Shown here piece after piece: positions 34,610 through 46,256 of a stretch of 64,000 bases of DNA. The stretch lies in the NCBI GenBank assembly GCA_051530055.1, contig CM121341.1, positions 6,386,001 to 6,450,000 on the forward strand, in the 5' to 3' direction. Positions within the stretch are counted from its first letter, which is position 1. Every line of letters begins with the position of its first letter. The DNA comes from Neoechinorhynchus agilis. Taxonomy: Eukaryota; Acanthocephala. The position numbers and the translations under genes were made by a program. Below the pieces are notes generated by a model. That model saw nothing but the letters and a program-made list of their open reading frames with translations. It made no database searches and was not told the DNA's origin.

Positions 34610-35339
34610 TAACGAGAGATCTTAAAATTGTTCAAAATCCCTAATATTTCTCAGTAATGAAACCGGTTATTCAGAACAAAAATCCATGAAACTTTCTGGA
34701 TTCATTGATTTCTTAGTAAACAGTTACAATCGAAAAAATTCTTTCGATCGATTTACGCTGGGAAACATGGAGTTTATCGGCATTTAAGACGGAAAACAAT
34801 TTTCCACGCTCTCTTTACTCTGTTCCAAGTGCCAATCTTCGAAAACAAAACTTTTGAGATTTAAAAATCATTTGAAGATTGACACTGTTTATGTCCGATT
34901 CTGGCAGAAAAAATAAAGGAATCCATTTGGTTCCGATCGTTTTCGAAGCCACCTCCAAAAGATTGGAATGATTATGGTTAGCAGTCTTCACACCCGCCGA
35001 AAACGATTAATTCGTATAAAAAGACGTCCTGCGAACCTCGTCAGTGGGCGAATAAAACACTTAAACATCCAAAAAGTTTCCTAATAAAAAAATTGATAAA
35101 AAACGACTGTTCTTCCGTGCAGCAGTGACGCCGAGTATGCTTACGTCATAAAGAGTGAAAAACTTCAACTTTGATGATCGCTTACAACTTAGTGCGCCTT
35201 GACGAAAACAATCGAATTTAATAATTTCAATTATTCCGACAGAATCTAGTCATTTGCCGCGGGTGTAGACTTCTAAACAATATTTCTTCTAATCATTAAG
35301 AGAAAATTCTTCGTAAGATTTGAATTTGCTTTTATCATA
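34610..35339. other. intergenic between MRPL55 and satellite
   Basis: Presumably holds the MRPL55 promoter. No further element recognised. Confidence 0.35.
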
Positions 35340-36360
35340 ATCCTCACCAAGGGCTAAAAACCCAATTTGTTGAGATGCTTCCACAAAAAGAAGAGGATTT
35401 TAGACAAAAAGAAGAAAGGAATGAAAAAGGTTATTCGAAAAGGCTTTTTCTCTTTCGAAACATTTCAATTTCCTAACCCGACGAATCTCCAACTGTTCCG
35501 ATCGATTTTCTATCGGTGATTTGGTTTCATCTCAAAGATGCAATGATCATAATCCTCACAGAGGGGCATTTTGTTGAGATATTCTCCCAAAAAGAAAAGT
35601 TTCTAGACAAAAAGAAGAAAGGAATGAAAAAGGCTTTCCGAAAAGGCTCTTTCCTCTTTCGAAACATTTCAATTTTCTAACCCGACGAATCTCCAACTGT
35701 TCCGATCGATTTTCTATCGGTGATTTGGTTTTATCTCAAAGATGCAATGATCATAATCCTCACAGAGGGGCATTTTGTTGAGATATTTCCCCAAAAAGAA
35801 AAGTTTCTAGACAAAAAGAAGAAAGGAATGAAAAAGGTTTTCCGAAAAGGCTTCTTTCGAAACATCTCAATTTCTTAACCCGACGAATCTCCAATTGTTC
35901 CGATCGATTTTCTATCGGTGATTTGGTTTATCTCAAAGATGCAATGATCATAATCCTCGCCGAGGGCGAAAAAACCCCATTTTGTTGAGATGTTTCCAAA
36001 AAGAAGGGGATTTTAGAACAAAAAAAGGAAGAAAGGAATGAAAAAGGTTTTCCGAAAAGGCTTTTTCCTCTTTCGAAACATTTCAATTTCTTAACCCGAC
36101 GAATCTCCAATTGTTCCGATCGATTTTCTAACGGTGATTTGGTTTTATCTCAAAGATGCAATGATCATAATCCTCGCCGAGGGCTAAAAAACCCATTTTG
36201 TTGAGATGTTTCCCCAAAAAGAAGAGGATTTTAGACAAAAAAAGAAGAAAGGAATGAAAAAGGCTTTCCGAAAAGGCTCTTTCCTCTTTCGAAACATCTC
36301 AATTTCTTAACTCGACGAATCTCCAATTGTTCCGATCGATTTTCTATCGATTGTTGAGAT
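35340..36360 (+). repeat. about 205-bp satellite, 5 copies, plus orientation
   Basis: Unit recognised by GATGCAATGATCATAATCCT, GAAAGGAATGAAAAAGG and CCCGACGAATCTCCAA. It is the same family as the array at 51480-55274 but in the opposite orientation. Copies fall into two variants around the AGGGGCATTTTG or GGGCTAAAAACCC segment. Confidence 0.92.
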
Positions 36361-36501
36361 GTTTCCACAAAAAGAAGAAAAGAATGAAACCGTTTTTAAC
36401 CCTGCAATGTCATTTTGATTCCATTTTCGTGTATCGGAATCGTTCATAAATAACGATCCGCATTCTCTGTTTGTCTATACAAAAGAGTTTTTCACTTTTA
36501 G

Positions 36502-36810
36502 ATGCCACTAATTTGCGGTCCAAAGATGTCAATTGGATGTAGTCTGATTAGTTTCTGGGGCACGATCCAAATGATGATTATGGCTCTTTGCTTTCGAGCC
36601 AAATCGGCAAATTTACTTCATCAAACCGTTATTGCCCGAGATAATCTTTTAACCGAAGAGGATTACGCAAAGGCACTGGATGACGCATTTAATATCCGAT
36701 CCTCAGCTTGTTGGTTCAGTTGTGCCATGTTTGCGGCAACATTTGCTCTTTCGTTCTTAATGGTGGCTGTGAACTTCAAGTTGTTCCGTAAACGCACTCA
36801 TCTGATTTAA
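36502..36810 (+). CDS. RNASEK: ribonuclease kappa / V-ATPase Vo subunit f
   Basis: Single exon, 102 residues (human 98). The opening CGPKMSIGCSLISFWGTI matches RNASEK (CGPK...G.VLS.WG). Two membrane helices are visible at about residues 9-31 and 68-92, separated by an acidic luminal loop (LTEEDYAKALDDAFNI), and a basic end (FRKRTHLI). RNASEK is a small subunit of the V-ATPase membrane sector, needed for endocytic acidification; its name comes from an earlier RNase report. TTTTAG directly before the ATG could be a trans-splice acceptor. AATAAA lies at 36848-36853. Confidence 0.88.
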   Translation: MPLICGPKMSIGCSLISFWGTIQMMIMALCFRAKSANLLHQTVIARDNLLTEEDYAKALDDAFNIRSSACWFSCAMFAATFALSFLMVAVNFKLFRKRTHLI

Positions 36811-37388
36811 GGTTCCTGACATAGTTGAGCGCAAGTTCATTGGGTTGAATAAATTTAAAGTTATATTCGACCAGAAACTGATTTCGATTCTCTTATAGGC
36901 CATAAATAACCAATAAATTCGACCTTAGATGTTTTTGTGTCCTGAGACCAACAACTAAGAACCCCAGAGCGGAATGCTGTATTTTTGAGACAATGGAGAA
37001 TAAAGACGTTTCGTCGTTCTTATTGGAACCTTTATAAAAATTTAGGATCATTTGTACAAGATGCTTTGGAAGCTTTAAATGAAGCCTTGTCCATAAAACA
37101 AGCGGATTATTCCCTATTGTTAAAGAAAGATGTTTTCATCGTAGCACGTCGATTTTTATTGTTAGTTCTTTGATTTCAACTGTTCGGTGTTTTTGACAAA
37201 CAATAGTTAGTTGAATGTGTGGATGCTTAGTAGCTTCAACAACATTGAATGAATCGTTTTGGTAGAGTCAACTCACGTCGTTCTAGAAACACGAACGATT
37301 TGAGTTCTTAATAAACGTATCGACAAAGACGCGATACATCTTGGTTGTATTGAACGTTTGCTCCGACCACTACGTTTTAGACTTTACA
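36811..37388. other. RNASEK 3' flank and IP3K upstream region
   Basis: A 62-codon frame at 36985-37173 has a helical look (FVQDALEALNEALSIKQADY) but no splice or homology support. Confidence 0.35.
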
Positions 37389-38904
37389 ATGGGGAGTTTC
37401 TCGGACGCAATTGCTGCTTATGGAAACACTTTTTTGTACTCGGATATGGTTAAAAATTTCGGTAATGCTCCTCTTGCAGTTGCTTCTGTTGAAACACAGA
37501 CTCCTGGACAAAGATTAAGACGATCCGCCGATTGGAACAGCAAATCCAAACGAGTTGCAGACTTTTTTAAATTTATAACTAAAATCCTGAACGGTTTTGA
37601 TGAAGGAAATCCAAGGTTGAAAAGAAACTACGAAGTCCTTTCGTTACAAGACCAGCACGTACATCTTTACCAAAAACGGGATTGGTTTCAGCTCGGTGGC
37701 CGTGCAGGAACTTTCGTGGAAGGCCGTAATCCAGGTTGGATAATGAAGCTTCGCGACGACAATGAGTTTGCTCAATATAAGACCATTCGAACATTATCCC
37801 TGGCGAAATTTACGCCTCGATACGTTGGAGTATGTGTAATGGCATCAGGAGCCGGTCAGGTTGTGGGAAGGAAAGGTAGATTAGATAGCAATTTAAATAA
37901 ACAATGTAAGTACGGAGTCGTTATGACTTAAGCTCAAAATGGACTTATTTAAAGCTTATATTGAAATGGAGGATTTACTCGCTCACTTTACTATGCCTAA
38001 TGTGATGGATGTGAAAATGGGTGTTAGATCGTACCGCGAGGATGAAATCAATAAATTCCAACTACCAAATAACCCTGAAGATTGGTTTCAAGAAATAAGA
38101 TCAGAAGATGAGTCAGCACTTACAGACAAGGAAAAAGAAACTCAGACCGTTTCAAAGGAAAAGTATCTCAAATGGCGAGATAATGTCAGTTCAACATCCA
38201 CTCTTGGATTCCGAATTCAAGCCATTAGAGTAAGAAAATGTATTTTAATCAGCATTCGTCCTTTTTCGATCTCTTCATAAACATAGAAATGGTATGAAGA
38301 TACAAAAGATCAATATCAAAAGTTGAAAAACAGAGAGGACATCAAAAATGAAATCGAATATTTCGTTGGTTCATCAACTAAAGTGGCGGTTTGTTGTTTT
38401 TAACCATATTAAATACTCATAAAATTGCGTTCTATTAAAAAAAACAGGCTAAATTTGTTAAGCGACTCAGAAGTCTCAAGTGTACTTTATTATTGTCACG
38501 TTACTTTAGACGCCACGAGGTATCTTTATTGATTTTTATGGACTCTCAAACCGCAAAAAACGTAGTTCATTCAATCATCGCTTCTTTTTGTGTTCGATGA
38601 CGACGGAAATCTGGGTGTTTGGATGATTGATTTCGCGAATACATTTCTTCTCAAAAAAAGATTTCGACTCTTAAGTCATAATAAGGAATGGAAAATGGGC
38701 AATCAAGAAGACGGCTACCTTATTGGCTTAAACAATCTTATCTCAATATTCACGGAGTTGGCCTCAAGCAATCATCCTGGGAAAAGACGTAGAAGTTCCA
38801 TAGGTTCAATAAAAATGGGAAGATCTCAATCTACACAGGTAGTTGGGGAGCCTAAACCTGCTATGGATTCGGACAGTGTTAGTGGAGCAGGGAATAAGCA
38901 ATAA
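37389..38904 (+). CDS. inositol-trisphosphate 3-kinase, copy 1
   Basis: Phosphorylates Ins(1,4,5)P3 to Ins(1,3,4,5)P4, ending calcium signals. Five exons fit exactly in phase: 37389-37905, 37955-38229, 38287-38388, 38448-38519 and 38566-38904, giving 434 residues. Key motifs: WFQLGGRAGTFVEGRNPGWI (nucleotide-binding start), MEDLLAHFTMPNVMDVKMG (the family's PxxxDxKxG), LGFRIQAI, SSLLFVFDDDG, and WMIDFANT carrying the metal-binding Asp. The N-terminal ~80 residues are divergent. The last 40 residues are Ser/Arg-rich. AATAAA overlaps the stop codon. Closest named relative is the IP3K family (ITPKA/B/C, C. elegans lfe-2). It lies in tandem with the paralogue at 41.6-43.3 kb. Confidence 0.92.
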
Positions 38905-38905
38905 A

Positions 38906-39804
38906 TGAACGAGTTCAATATGGTAATGGCTAAAATATTTTTTCATAATGATTACAAAATAAGCATTCTGAAGGTGGCTGAAAATGGAACATGCCGCTAT
39001 ATTTCCCAAATTTGTAGAATTCCTCACATCGTTAAGAAATAATGTCGGCGCAGTTTACTATCGAAGCGACAATACTCGATTTGTAGTTCGAGTGGGAAAT
39101 TCATAGTCGAAATCAAAGAAAACATCTTCACTTGCTCTATAAGTTTTAAAGTGAAGATCGTCTAAGCTAAACTCATAAAAGCATTTCACTAACGATAATT
39201 AGGCGTATAAAATGGGGAAAAAGTTGAAAAAAGCTCTATCACATGTCCTTCGCCTCTCCTTATCGCTCATTCCTGACAATGTCTGAGATATTCTGTTTTA
39301 CCTCGTCGAGGATAATGGGTTTACCAGCCGATAGTTTTGCTTTTAAAATCAGTGGAGTTTTATAGAATATTTGGCTGTATTACTCAAGCCTCAATGTTGA
39401 AAGTCCAAAAGATTTTTTCAAAACAAAGGAAATGCTGAACTTGTTATTTTATAATCAGCTTTTTTTTATTCGAAGTGATTATTTGTTTTAGCATTTGTGT
39501 ACGGTGCAGATTTTGTTAATGTTTAAATGTTGCATTTTAGAATCGTGTAGAAACGAATGTTGGTCTCTTGACCCCCGCTTCTTATTTTATAACCAAGTTT
39601 CTCTATAAAGACGACGTGTAAATCTTTGAGCTTATTCGCCTTTACGTTCTGTTGTCGTCTGGGGATTAAAAGACGCCATATCTGCGTTTCCTTGCGGGAT
39701 TTCGCAAAAAGTAGCCAAATTCTGGCTTCCGTATGAATGTAGATGTAACGAGACACACATTATGAGTTGCATGTCTCTCCCAGTTCTCATAGAATCTCAT
39801 GCTA
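38906..39804. other. intergenic
   Basis: No supported gene. Overlapping short frames on the minus strand at 39523-39875 lack supporting features. Confidence 0.35.
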
Positions 39805-39905
39805 CTATTTCCTTTCCGGCGGATACTGAGTGGTCGCGTCCTTTTCTGCAATAACGTCCTCGAAATGAATTCCATTTACGTGTAATCGTACAATGCGGCA
39901 TTCCT
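39805..39905 (-). CDS. possible terminal exon of an unknown gene
   Basis: A good acceptor (TTCCATTTTAG) opens 33 codons ECRIVRLHVNGIHFEDVIAE and on to a stop at 39805. Upstream partner exon uncertain; a donor CCTG|GTGACA is seen at about 39985, with in-frame phase. Too short to assign. Confidence 0.3.
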
Positions 39906-40012
39906 CTAAAATGGAATTGAGAAATGATAGGTATGTGAAAGATTCATTCGAAAAAAGATATTGTAATAAAGTCATGTCACCAGGAGGCCCGAGGCTAAAA
40001 TGTTGTTTCAAA

Positions 40013-40032
40013 ACAACAACAACAACAACAAC
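40013..40032. repeat. CAA microsatellite
   Basis: About seven AAC/CAA triplets. Confidence 0.9.
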
Positions 40033-40050
40033 ATTTACAGCGTAACACAA

Positions 40051-41397
40051 TGCGAGTGTCTAGACTTTTCAAACAAAAAACGCTGGCTAATGCAGTTTTT
40101 TATCAATTAAAGACACACTCAAGCTTTTGTGTTTGAGAAACAATTTTTAGGCGTGAACTGCTGGAGATCCCTTACGAATGCGTCTATATACTTTACACGG
40201 AAATTTTAGCTTAACACTTTCCTGCTCTCCTTTTTTTGTGTGCCTACTTTTTTGCTTGATTGAATGCGCATTGCGCTGGATGCGGTACTGTCATAACAGC
40301 GGTCCACATATCTTCTTTTCTCTAACTTTCAGCCTTCCTGCAAGGATGCTAATTACCTCGTTCGCTTTAAAAACATTGTGTCAACATTTCCTTCTTTTGC
40401 TCGATTAAAACATACAAAATTAGATCAGTATCGCCGTCCATTTCTTTTTGAAAGGCTTCAACTGACCTAATTTTAAATATTTGATCACACAAGCATATTG
40501 TTAGTTTATGAGTTGTTTTCTTCAGATTGATTGGTCCGGCTAACACACATCGGAGGCGCTTAGCCGCACTCGGAGGGGCCGATGGGCGATCTCAAACCTG
40601 ATTTCTACCCTTCCAGTGTGAAAATGGACGATCAAATTGCCCGGAGAGAAACAGTTTTGGAACATGCAAATTAATCCATTTCCTCTTGTGGAGATTTAAA
40701 TTTCGCGTAAACGAGGGTTCTTTTTTCCATATTTTTACATTTTCAGCCTTGTCGATTTTTCCTTCTTCCACTAACCATTCGTAGAACGAATCTTAGTCAT
40801 TCTTGTACACGGCCAACAGAGATTCGTTTCTCACTAAAGGGATAAAAATCGTGGACGACATCGCAAAATGCTTTGCTTCCACAAATAATCATTAAGTCCT
40901 CCTACTTTTGGATGTTGTAGCTAAACTCCAAATCGGAAAATGGAGATCTTCTTCGATTTCGTGTGTACTTACAGTACGCAAACGGTGTTTTTTGACCTGG
41001 ATTTCACCTCTTGCACTCGTACACAAGCGTCTATGTGTTTTGGGTGTCCAAGACATCTCTCGAGATTTTGTCCGCCATTTCTGTATGCCTTCGGTCTTTG
41101 CGATCTTCGACGACAGGTGTAGCGTGAACGAGAAATATCGCACACGTACGGCTTCTCTCAAGTCTTTTATGTCTATGCCAAAGCCTTCCAACATTGCAGA
41201 CAGAATTCTTGTGAGCAACAGGCAAAGACATAATGTTGCTCATCGATTTGATCGTACAGTGTGAGTTCCATTGGTCTGAGACACTTGTAGATCTTTTGGT
41301 TTTAATCGATGGGGACGGAAGGTGAAATTCGCCACTCCAATCTTTATCAACATTTGGGACTTATCTACGTCGCAACATTCCTTTTGGTTTCGTTCCC
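40051..41397. other. intergenic, overlapping open frames at 40892-41264
   Basis: Between 40892 and 41264 at least three frames on both strands are open for 60-118 codons. This may mark an unresolved exon, but I cannot choose a strand. Confidence 0.3.
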
Positions 41398-41404
41398 TAT
41401 ATAA
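41398..41404 (+). promoter_or_regulatory. TATA-box candidate for IP3K copy 2
   Basis: TATATAA about 150 bp upstream of the ATG at 41555, in a suitable orientation. Confidence 0.4.
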
Positions 41405-41554
41405 CGCTCATTGAGCAATAAAAACCCAATTACGTTCTCAGAAAATTCCCAAACAAACGAACGTTTTCCAATCACCCCTTTTAATGGAGCAAAAAATGGG
41501 CTAACGTCAAATCCCCCCTCCGCTATCACGACTACATTTCAGATTATTCTCTAA

Positions 41555-43317
41555 ATGGAGGATAAATCAGAAGAGGCATTAAAGACGAAGATAAACGGTG
41601 AAGGATTGAGGCCGAACTACCGCGGGTCAGTAGAGCGTGGACTCAGTTTTAAGCAGAAGATAAGTGAGCACTGGAAAACGATAAGACAAATGACCCAAGG
41701 AGTTGAAGAAGGCGCGGACGAGAGTGGTTTGAACAGAGGTTGATGAGTCCTTTTTGGTTAACGATGGAGGAGGAGGAGGAGGTAAGAGTACTTATTACTC
41801 ATTGAATCTCTACGCACACCAACCTCTGGTTTTTACAATTTCGACGCGAAAAAACTCGAGGCTGAGTCGAAACTTAAGCGTTCTTAGACAACAACAGCGA
41901 CCGGTGAGTACTCGAGATGGAGTGGCATTTCAACAAGAAAATTGCGATGAGAAAACGGGTAGGAGGAGTGGCCAGAAGTGGGGAGCGACGTTTTTGAACA
42001 TCGTAGTGGAAGTGCTGAAGTTTAAAAAGGCGGGAATCGCAATAGATCAGAATGAGAGATCATTAAATGTACTAGGACGAGATAATCAACCTCAACGTGA
42101 ATGGTTCCAACTTGGAGGCCATCAAGGGACGTTTCTAGAAGGTCGAAATCCTGGATGGGTAATGAAACTTCTTTATGATAACGAGTATGACCAATATCAA
42201 GCAATGCAGTCCGATCCAATCGTAAATCTAATCCCACGATTCATTGGTGTTTGTCAAAGCGAACGGGACGAAAATGGATCGAAAAATGAGAAGATTAAAA
42301 CGCGCGGTGAGTTCTTGTTTTTTAAAAAGGTTGCGAAGAATAAACGAGTGTAGACTACATTGAAATGGAGGATTTGCTCGCTCAGTTCAAACGACCCAAT
42401 GTAATGGATGTAAAAATGGGAATTAGAACCTATCTCGAAGACGAGTTGGACAAATGCGAACAAACTTCGACTCCAAGGAATGACCTGTTCATCAAAATGA
42501 TTTCCATTGATCCCCTACAGCCAACACAATCGGAACGCGACGACAAAGCCGTTCTCAAATCACGGTATATGATCTGGAGGGAGAATCTCAGTTCTACTGC
42601 TAATCTCGGATTTCGGATTGAAGCCATTAAGGTTTTTTTGCCTGAAACACATCTTCTTTTTCTAATCAATCTAAACTTTAACGCTAGAAATCAGATGATG
42701 AGGCAAGAAAAGAGTATCAGCGCCTAAAAAGCAGAGAGGAAATAATAAGTCATATCGATTATTTCACAGGTTCATCAATATCGATCGCCGTTCGTATCCA
42801 TTATTAGAGTCCCTGAAAAAACGCACGACTATAAATAGGACAAGTTCAGAAAGCGATTACGTAAAATTCGATCAACTCTTCTATCTTCAAAGTACTTCAA
42901 AACTCACGAGGTATTTTTTCTCGCTATTCAGCCAAATGTGCTTGATTTTCCTTAAAATAGTTCATCGGATCATCTCTTTTGTTTGTTTACGACCGTGAAG
43001 GTAATTCTGGCGTATGGATGATCGATTTTGCCAAAACGTGTCCTTTGGGAGAAGACATTAAAACGCTCACTCACACCAAAAAGTGGATTCATGGAAACCA
43101 CGAAGATGGATATCTCATTGGACTAGACAATTTGATTTCTATATTTGACGAATTGGTACAAAAAACCCTGGTTGGAAACGAAAATGGCCCAAGGAGAAGA
43201 AGTTCAGTCGGAGGGAATGCGAACGACAGACAGTCGTATTCTTCAATTGTACGGATTCGTCAGGGTTCTAAAAAACCTTTTAACAGCGAAGCAACCGAGC
43301 GAACGGTTGATTTGTAG
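41555..43317 (+). CDS. inositol-trisphosphate 3-kinase, copy 2
   Basis: The kinase part is secure. An exon ending at 42306 is followed by 42354-42631, 42688-42789, 42839-42910 and 42961-43317, all in phase, with the same exon sizes and phases as copy 1 (102 and 72 bp are identical). Motifs: WFQLGGHQGTFLEGRNPGWV, MEDLLAQFKRPNVMDVKMGI, LGFRIEAIK, SSLLFVYD, WMIDFAKT. The N-terminal region is less sure. A frame from ATG 41555 stops at 41743, while the kinase exon's frame opens with EVDESFLVNDGGGGGGK from about 41735; an unresolved splice links them. Copy 2 is closer to the family consensus than copy 1 in the catalytic core. Confidence 0.88.
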
Positions 43318-43489
43318 ACTATAAAGTGCGAGCGAGATGTGAGTGGGTCTGATGGTAATATTTTTATATGTATGTACATGTATTAATGGACGATTGGAGG
43401 AAAACTAACATTCTTACTTTTACTCTGTATCTATCGCCGCTATGTTGAAAAAAGAAGAATGGCTACGTGTTCTATTTACGGAAGGCCGT

Positions 43490-44962
43490 TTTTGAATGCC
43501 GAAAAAAGTGATCATTCCGTCTTATAAAATGGTTTCTATTCAATTGAAATTCGCTTCTTCACTTTAAATACTCCATTTTTCCCAAACAAAATCTTAATTT
43601 AGAATTCAAGAAACACTTCGCTCTCGGCTAAAAATTTCGTCTTTGTGCCTTCCTACAAAATGGTTTCTATTCAATTGAAATTCGCCTATAAACTTTAAAT
43701 ACTCCATTGTTCCCAAACAAAATCTTAATTTAGAATTCAAGAAACACTTCGCTCTCGGCTCAAAATTTCTTCTTTGCGCCTTCCTACAAAATGGTTTCTT
43801 TTCAATTGAAATTCGCCCGTAAACTTTAAAAACTCCTTTGTTCCCAGGCAAAATCTTGATTTGGAATTCAAGAAACACTTCGCCCTCAGCTCAAAATTTC
43901 GTCTTTGTGCCTTCCTACAAAATGGTTTCTATTCAATTGAAATTCGCCTATAAACTTTAAAAACTCCATTGTTCCCAAACAAAATCTTAATTTAGAATTC
44001 AAGAAACACTTTGCTCTCGGCTCAAAATTTCACCTTCTTTGCGCCTTCCTACAAAATGGTTTCTTTTCAATTGAAATTCGCCCGTAAACTTTAAAAACTC
44101 CTTTGTTCCCAGGCAAAATCTTGATTTGGAATTCAAGAAACACTTCGCCCTCAGCTCAAAATTTCGTCTTTGTGCCTTCCTACAAAATGGTTTCTATTCA
44201 ATTGAAATTCGCCCGTAAACTTTAAAAACTCCTTTGTTCCCAGGCAAAAATCTTGATTGCGAATTCAAGAAACACTTTGCTCTCGGCTCAAAATTTCACC
44301 TTCTTTGCGCCTTCCTACAAAATGGTTTCTATTCAATTGAAATTCGCCCGTAAACTTTAAAAACTCCTTTGTTCCCAGGCAAAATCTTGATTTGGAATTC
44401 AAGAAACACTTCGCCCTCAGCTCAAAATTTCGTCTTTGTGCCTTCCTACAAAATGGTTTCTATTCAATTGAAATTCGCCCGTAAACTTTAAAAACTCCTT
44501 TGTTCCCAGGCAAAATCTTGATTGCGAATTCAAGAAACACTTTGCTCTCGGCTCAAAATTTCACCTTCTTTGCGCCTTCCTACAAAATGGTTTCTATTCA
44601 ATTGAAATTCGCTTCTTCACTTTAAATACTCCTTTGTTCCCAGACAAAATCTTGATTTCGAATTCAAGAAACACTTCGTTCTCAGCTCAAAATTTCGTCT
44701 TTGCGCCTTCCTACAAAATGGTTTCTATTCAATTGAAATTCGCCCGTAAACTTTAAAAACTCCTTTGTTTCCAGACAAAATCTTGATTTCGAATTCAAGA
44801 AACACTTTGCTCTCGGCTCAAAATTTCACCTTCTTTGCGCCTTCCTACAAAATGGTTTCTATTCAATTGAAATTCGCTTCTTCACTTTAAATACTCCTTT
44901 GTTCCCAGACAAAATCTTGATTTCGAATTCAAGAAACACTTTGCTCTCGGCTCAAAATTTCA
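43490..44962. repeat. about 133-bp satellite, about 11 copies
   Basis: The marker AAATGGTTTCT (or AAATGG...TCTTTT) recurs about every 131-136 bp from 43527 to 44850. Unit words: TTCAATTGAAATTCGCC, AAACTCCTTTGTTCCCA, GAATTCAAGAAACACTT. At least two sub-variants alternate (TTCGTCTTTGTG versus TTCACCTTCTTTGCG), indicating multi-unit duplication. Confidence 0.92.
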
Positions 44963-45195
44963 ATCCGTCGTACAATCATTCAATTTTAGTCAATCCCTTT
45001 CTTGTCCGGCTTATTTATTTAGGCATAAAGCCAAACCAATTATAAATCAGAGAAGTGATACAACAACATAGTCTCTAATGCACGGTTAAGAGTTTGTACA
45101 TTCCTCCGGATCCTCAGATACCTCCCGAGGAGGCGGGACTCATCAGTGAGTTTCCTCCTTTCAGCGGTATTTCGTCCTCTTTGGCTGTGCGTCAT

Positions 45196-45267
45196 TGGTG
45201 GTAACGGATTCGAACCACTTGACCCCTAATCGGGATCATGGGCATTAGTCCACTTGACCACCTCGAC
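45196..45267 (-). ncRNA. tRNA-like sequence (SINE head or tRNA pseudogene)
   Basis: On the minus strand, 72 nt with a tRNA A box (TGGTCAAGTGGACTAATG) and a perfect B box (GGTTCGAATCC) at tRNA spacing. The acceptor strands (GTCGAGG and ACCACCA) do not pair and the anticodon arm is irregular, so it is not a working tRNA. It probably supplies a pol III promoter for a SINE. Confidence 0.6.
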
Positions 45268-45326
45268 ACAACTACGAAATGTCAAACTCAGCCAGTTCAT
45301 CGACTCAGGGATAGCGCCGTGTTCTA

Positions 45327-45500
45327 TATTTTTAAGTTTTACTGGCAAGCCGGTATGTTATGATCATTCAATTTTAGTCAATCCCTTTCTTGTCCGGCTT
45401 AATTATTTAGGCATAAAGCCATAAATAAGCCGGACAAGAAAGGGATTGACTAAAATTGAATGATCATAACATACCGGCTTGCCAGTAAAACTTAAAAATA
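45327..45500. repeat. near-perfect palindrome, ~80-bp arms
   Basis: Arm 45327-45410 is the inverse of 45421-45500 with a ~10-bp centre. The word ATTCAATTTTAGTCAATCCC plus TTTCTTGTCCGGCTTA also occurs in direct orientation at 44974-45012, on the other side of the tRNA-like element. Confidence 0.9.
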
Positions 45501-45697
45501 CTGTTTTAAAAAATTGATTTTTCAAGGAAATACACATATTTGCTTAAGAAAGTTTTAATAATATCACTTTTTTCTTAGGTAACTTGGCTATATTTGGTAA
45601 AATTGTTTTTGGTCCGTTAGTTGATTGATTTTTGATCGGCTAATTTGTAGTTGTTGTTTTCCGCTCTTTATTCCGAATCAATTCGCATTTCGAGGAT

Positions 45698-46256
45698 CTA
45701 ACGGATGGCGAGGAACTGAAGGATGGAAAATGTTGAGGCGACGAGTGAGGAGAATGAAGACTCTCGGAGATCTTTAAAAAGATTAGAGAGAGAGGTGTTT
45801 AAGTTTTTTGGAAAAGGTTCGAAGAGAGCGTTGGTACGATTGCGGACATATAAAAAGTACTTAAGGTCTTTGGATGATAATCCAAGAAATTGAAAGCGTT
45901 TAAGAAGATAGAGATTAATATACCTTTTTTGGAACAAAGTTGAACGACGCTTGTCGCACACTTTAGATTTTCTTGAAACAAAGGAGACACGATAGATAGG
46001 AAAAAAGAAGTGGTTGAACGGAAGGGCTATTTGAGATTGAGAGGACGATTTCAAAGAGGGTAAGACATTTAGAGGAGCAGAATGCTTGAACGTGAGAAAT
46101 CTCGTTGGAAGTAATTGTGAGTGCGAGAAGATCATCAGCATTCAAGAAGTATTTAGAATAAGAAGATAGGATGGAATAAGATCGTTCAGGAAAATGTTGA
46201 AAAGAATGGGGGAGATAACAGTTTTTTGGGAGTATCACAAAGGTTAACCTTCTCAT
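45698..46256 (-). mobile_element. LINE reverse transcriptase fragment
   Basis: Minus-strand frames give PPILFNIFL (about 46190-46212) and, further on, ADDLLALTI (the catalytic ADD), then a Leu/Phe/Arg-rich stretch, in the order of the palm and thumb of a non-LTR reverse transcriptase. At least one frame change. Similar in style to the fossil at 900-2472. Confidence 0.6.

Noticed and set aside
40892-41264. Three overlapping open frames on both strands
   Set aside because: No frame has a recognised family or supported splice sites, so no strand could be chosen.
43606-43878. 90-codon minus-strand frame in the 133-bp-type satellite
   Set aside because: It is simply two repeat units read through; no start context or splice sites.
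45196-45267. Functional tRNA gene
   Set aside because: A and B boxes are good, but the acceptor stem does not pair and the anticodon arm is irregular.
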